From positions 1 through 6,627 of the forward strand of contig JAITEO010000264.1 of the NCBI GenBank assembly GCA_031281985.1: a DNA stretch of 6,627 bases, given 5' to 3'. This document shows, in pieces, positions 5,791 through 6,627 of this stretch. The notes under the pieces are model-generated. The model made no database searches and had not been told where the DNA came from. It saw only the letters and a program-made list of their open reading frames with translations. This DNA comes from Zoogloeaceae bacterium. GTDB taxonomy: Bacteria > Pseudomonadota > Gammaproteobacteria > Burkholderiales > Rhodocyclaceae. Position 1 is the stretch's first letter. Every line of letters begins with the position of its first letter. The position numbers and the translations under genes were made by a program.

Positions 5791-6104
5791 CCGGGGAGCC
5801 AGTGTCCTTGCGCATCCGGATCGAACGGCTGGGGCAATGTCTCGCCGTTTTCAGCGGCGGCATCCCGGACGCGTTCGACGAAATCTTGAAAGGTGACGCG
5901 CCGTTTTTGCCGAAGCCAAAGCAGCGCGAAATAAACAGGCAAAAAAGCCGACAGGCGCAGGAAGATAGAAATCTCCCCGATGTACAGGAGATAGCCCGCG
6001 AAGACGACCAGGTAGAAAAGAGGCACGCCCCAAGCGGACAGGAAGTCCATCATGAAACGGGGCGCGTCCCGCAAGGTGACGTGGTATTGATGGTAAATCA
6101 TCAT
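5754..6104 (-). CDS. small two-helix membrane protein resembling IcmT/TraK of I-type T4SS
   Basis: The protein is 116 residues from the ATG at 6104, which has AAAGGGA just upstream. An ATG at 6143 in the same frame adds 13 residues and has GAGG about 9 nt upstream; it cannot be excluded. Two membrane segments lie at about 23-41 and 46-64. They are preceded by YHVTLRDAPRFMMDF (7-21) and followed by a basic stretch, RQKRRVTFQDFVERVR (65-80), then a polar tail. The order aromatic-His, RDxxRF, D, A, P, two helices, FT-like motif, then R-x-x-R resembles what I recall of IcmT/TraK, an inner-membrane component of Dot/Icm and IncI transfer systems. The tail (81-116) is longer than in typical IcmT (about 86 residues). 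The family call is by eye only. It is likely first in a minus-strand unit or alone; the divergent region to its right would hold its promoter. Confidence 0.5.
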   Translation of the reverse strand: MMIYHQYHVTLRDAPRFMMDFLSAWGVPLFYLVVFAGYLLYIGEISIFLRLSAFLPVYFALLWLRQKRRVTFQDFVERVRDAAAENGETLPQPFDPDAQGHWLPGQDRPTDTETYR

Positions 6105-6397
6105 TTTCCCTTTCGAACGAGGTGACAGGGACAGGATACACATCCGGGGAGCCTCGTTTTGGGAAAGTTTCCCTGGTTATCCGTCTCCCGAGATTCCAGG
6201 TGTTTTTACCAGAAATGCTCGGTTGTCCGGGTCGCTGATGCGCACCGGGTCAGTATGATGCTCGGTCTCTGGTATGTTTGATGTAGAATCTGGGGCATTC
6301 AGTCTCTCTTGCCAGTGAGTGACTTGGCCGCCTTCCGCCTGGCGTAACTTGGCGTTTCACGGACAGCGGTGCGCAAGCATCCGTCTTCCGGACTCTG

Positions 6398-6435
6398 GCC
6401 TGCGGTTGCAGGCTGTCTTTCTGTCTGTTTTTTTT
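6398..6435 (+). terminator. possible intrinsic terminator/attenuator in the leader of the right-hand gene
   Basis: A perfect 6-bp stem, GCCTGC (6398-6403) and GCAGGC (6408-6413), closes on GGTT and can extend by two G-T pairs. It is followed by a pyrimidine-rich spacer and T8 at 6428-6435. The T-tract begins 14 nt after the stem, farther than usual, so efficiency is uncertain. As there is no upstream plus-strand gene in this gap, it would act as a leader attenuator or end a short transcript. Confidence 0.4.
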
Positions 6436-6447
6436 GGACAGTTTTAT

Positions 6448-6475
6448 CCCACTTGGGGCATTCATCCCCAGTGGG
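6448..6475 (+). promoter_or_regulatory. strong 5'-leader hairpin upstream of the right-hand gene
   Basis: CCCACT-t-GGGG (6448-6458) pairs with CCCC-AGTGGG (6466-6475) around a CATTCAT loop: ten base pairs with a single bulged T. It ends about 25 nt before the AGGAG site at 6501. A further CCCC at 6485-6488 could pair with GGGG at 6473-6476 instead, giving mutually exclusive folds. Confidence 0.55.
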
Positions 6476-6511
6476 GAGTGTTTGCCCCTATCTATCTCAT
6501 AGGAGCAAAAA

Positions 6512-6627
6512 ATGAGGTACACTGTTCCTTACCACCATCATCCTGATTTGATTGGTTCTGCCATGATGAACTTCGAATGCGACATGGGTGTCGTTCCGGT
6601 ATCCTTGGATGACCTGCCCAGATGCAG
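6512..6627 (+). CDS. hypothetical protein, N-terminal fragment cut by the window edge
   Basis: An ATG with a good Shine-Dalgarno sequence (AGGAG at 6501-6505, 6 nt spacing) opens a frame that runs off the right edge after 38 codons. The start reads MRYTVPYHHHPDLIGSAMM, followed by a short acidic stretch including SLDDLP. There is no signal peptide or membrane segment so far and I do not recognise the family. It is expressed away from the IcmT/TraK-like gene and may belong to the same element. The structured leader suggests post-transcriptional or attenuation control. Confidence 0.6.
   Translation, partial: MRYTVPYHHHPDLIGSAMMNFECDMGVVPVSLDDLPRC

Larger units (their letters stand above)
6105..6511. 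promoter_or_regulatory. divergent intergenic region with structured plus-strand leader
   Basis: About 400 bp lies between two genes pointing away from each other, so promoters for both should be here. I could not place convincing -35/-10 pairs. The right half carries two strong hairpins and a T8 tract (listed separately). An 11-bp direct repeat, TGGGGCATTCA, occurs at 6291-6301 and again at 6454-6464, the second copy forming part of the hairpin just upstream of the right-hand gene. No coding frame here is supported. Confidence 0.5.

Overview
The window looks like a piece of a conjugative plasmid or integrative element from a member of the Pseudomonadota (moderate to high GC, Gram-negative-type families). 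No taxonomic marker is present, so the genus is not determined. The main evidence is an actin-like plasmid segregation gene with a small ParR/StbB-like partner, a tyrosine recombinase, and a small two-helix membrane protein resembling IcmT/TraK of I-type (Dot/Icm-like) conjugation systems.

Layout. (1) 3-380 (+) is the 3' end of an unrecognised gene that runs in from the left edge. (2) 479-3571 (-) is a tight four-gene operon, read right to left: parM/stbA-like ATPase, parR/stbB-like ribbon-helix-helix adaptor, GtrB-type polyprenyl-phosphate glycosyltransferase, class I SAM methyltransferase. The last two genes start on TGATG and ATGA overlaps with the preceding stop codon, so translation is coupled. 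A surface-glycan enzyme pair is therefore hard-wired behind a plasmid partition cassette. (3) 3572-4713 is about 1.14 kb with no convincing gene on either strand but many short perfect inverted repeats, a 13-bp exact direct repeat, and one textbook plus-strand intrinsic terminator that implies an unannotated small transcript. (4) 4714-5790 (+) is a tyrosine recombinase of the Integrase_1 type with recognisable catalytic residues. (5) 5754-6104 (-) is the IcmT/TraK-like membrane protein, convergent with the recombinase and overlapping it by 37 bp. (6) 6105-6511 is a divergent intergenic region whose plus-strand half contains two strong hairpins and a T8 tract, ahead of (7) the first 38 codons of a gene that leaves the window at the right edge.

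How it fits together (inference). ParM-like and ParR-like proteins would segregate the replicon, the recombinase would resolve multimers or integrate the element, and the IcmT/TraK-like gene would belong to a mating apparatus lying to the right. The structured non-coding block between parM and the recombinase is where a centromere, replication origin, transfer origin or structural RNA would be expected. It is the part of the window least explained by known families.
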